The notes under the pieces were generated by a model. It was not told where the DNA came from. It searched no databases and saw only the letters and a list, made by a program, of their open reading frames with translations. From Gemmatimonadales bacterium (GTDB taxonomy: Bacteria; Gemmatimonadota; Gemmatimonadetes; Gemmatimonadales; GWC2-71-9): a stretch of 52,561 nt of DNA. The position numbers were made by a program, and so were the translations under genes. Position 1 is the first letter of the stretch; the number at the start of each line of letters is the position of its first letter. Positions 51,697-52,561 of this stretch are shown piece after piece. The stretch is from positions 1 through 52,561 of the forward strand of contig DASUJH010000040.1 in assembly GCA_036279355.1 (NCBI GenBank), given 5' to 3'.

Positions 51697-52561
51697 ATGC
51701 GTCGCCTGCGCGTCGGCATCCTCGATCTGGTCACCAAGTCCCCCAATCCATCGCTCTACGGCCGAGTCATGAACGCCAACCTGGCGAGCATCATGCCCCA
51801 GGTGATCGGCGTGTGGTGCGAGCAGGCCGGCCATGAGGTGCACTTCGTCTGCTACACCGGCGTTGAAAATCTGCTGGCTGAGCTGCCGGCGGACCTCGAT
51901 CTCGTGTTCGTCGGCGCGTTCACCCAATCGGCGCAACTCTCGTACGCACTGAGCAATCTCTTCCGGCGGCGCGGCGCGGTGACGGCCGTCGGCGGCCCGC
52001 ACGCGCGGTGCTATCCCGAGGACGCCGCGCTGTACTTCGACTACGTGATGGGCTTCACCGACCGCGCCGCGGTGGACGAGGTGCTGCTCGACTGCGCGCC
52101 GCACCGCCCCATCGGCCGCCAGCTCAACGCGGCGCGCCATCCGGCGGAGCTGCCGAGCCTGGCCGAGCGCTGGCAATTCGTGGAGGCGACGCTCGCCAAG
52201 GCGCCCACGATCAAGATCGTGCCGTTGATCGGGAGCTTCGGCTGCCCCTACACGTGCAGCTTCTGCCTCGACTCGACGGTCGAGTACCAGCCGCTCGGCT
52301 TTCGCGCGCTGCGCGACGACCTCGCCTTCCTGCTCACCAAGCAGCGGAATCCGATCGTCGCCTGGCACGACCCCAACTTCGGGGTGCGCTTCGACGACTA
52401 CATGGGCGCGATCGAGGACGCGGTGCCGCCGCGGCGGATGCGGCACATCGCCGAGAGCAGTCTTTCGCTCCTCTCGGAGCCGCACCTCGAGCGGCTCAGG
52501 AAGAACGGCTTCCAGGCCATCCTGCCGGGCATCGAGTCGTGGTACGATCTGGGCAATAAAT
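51697..52561 (+). CDS. B12-binding-type radical SAM protein (C-terminus cut by window end)
   Basis: The ATG at 51697 follows GGAG five bases upstream, and the frame stays open to the window edge (288 codons seen). The N-terminal part (about 1-130) resembles the cobalamin-binding Rossmann domain of this superfamily (LDLVFVGAFTQSAQLSYALSNLFRRRGAVTAVGGPHARCYPEDA), though the DxHxxG cobalamin motif is not visible. The radical SAM core starts near residue 175 with the CxxxCxxC cluster motif in FGCPYTCSFCLDS, followed by VAWHDPNFGVRFDDYMGAI. Substrate unknown; methyltransferase or hopanoid-, bacteriochlorophyll- or lipid-type chemistry are all possible. Confidence 0.85.
   Translation, partial: MRRLRVGILDLVTKSPNPSLYGRVMNANLASIMPQVIGVWCEQAGHEVHFVCYTGVENLLAELPADLDLVFVGAFTQSAQLSYALSNLFRRRGAVTAVGGPHARCYPEDAALYFDYVMGFTDRAAVDEVLLDCAPHRPIGRQLNAARHPAELPSLAERWQFVEATLAKAPTIKIVPLIGSFGCPYTCSFCLDSTVEYQPLGFRALRDDLAFLLTKQRNPIVAWHDPNFGVRFDDYMGAIEDAVPPRRMRHIAESSLSLLSEPHLERLRKNGFQAILPGIESWYDLGNK

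Overview
The window is 52.5 kb of GC-rich, gene-dense bacterial chromosome. No rRNA, tRNA, CRISPR array, prophage or plasmid function was seen. The best guess for the source is the phylum Gemmatimonadota. This is an inference from the high GC content, the run of secreted DUF5916 and beta-propeller proteins, LemA/M48, REC-GGDEF and HD-GYP signalling proteins, the futalosine-pathway enzyme MqnD, and a double-membrane envelope (Omp85 protein, TolC, RND pump). There is no marker gene that proves it. Many genes start with GTG or TTG and overlap the previous stop codon (GTGA, TTGA, TAATG, TAGTG), so translational coupling is common.

Layout. 1-528: the 3' end of an unknown gene, then a 236-bp internally deleted IS3-family remnant. 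529-8509 (minus): a six-gene unit with an ECF sigma factor, its likely membrane anti-sigma factor, a secreted TPR/HEAT protein, a DUF5916 outer-membrane-type protein and two paralogous beta-propeller lipoproteins. Two promoter-like sites inside this unit and one divergent site share an ECF-type motif with identical spacing. 8668-14782 (plus): a small unknown gene, gyrA, a REC-GAF-GGDEF protein, a Ser/Thr kinase and a lipoprotein. 14731-22635: an NDH-2-like flavoprotein, hemA, a ferrochelatase with all four [2Fe-2S] ligands of the animal enzyme, a NarL-type two-component pair and a HEAT-repeat protein. 22639-30148: small secreted and membrane proteins, a pseudo-Hpt-like protein, and an RND efflux operon (permease, TolC, adaptor) running into a Bcp peroxiredoxin. 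30287-37890: signal peptidase I, a zinc-ribbon protein, a cupredoxin-like protein lacking the copper cysteine, a Lys-rich-tail protein, a chemoreceptor paired with a branched-chain-type binding protein, an Smr protein, a cold-shock gene with a structured leader, and an alkylguanine methyltransferase. 37891-38274: no protein gene, but a promoter, about 194 nt of structured sequence and a strong terminator, which I read as an unassigned small RNA gene. 38275-52561: a YhaM-type exonuclease, a Fis-HTH protein with a truncated receiver, a YceI protein, an orphan pseudopilin, MerR/LemA/M48, HD-GYP, MqnD, a zinc-ribbon membrane protein, glutamine synthetase, a DUF3108 protein, a HAD phosphatase, an Omp85-like protein, a small membrane protein and a B12-type radical SAM protein cut by the window end.

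How the genes work together. The ECF unit looks like an envelope-response module in which the sigma factor controls itself, the DUF5916 part of its own operon and a divergent small gene. c-di-GMP metabolism is represented by one synthase and one phosphodiesterase-type regulator far apart. The RND-TolC-adaptor-Bcp unit is one translationally coupled efflux/oxidative-stress operon. The binding protein and chemoreceptor overlap and probably form one sensing unit. The rest is housekeeping: DNA topology, tetrapyrrole and menaquinone synthesis, nitrogen assimilation, secretion and DNA repair.
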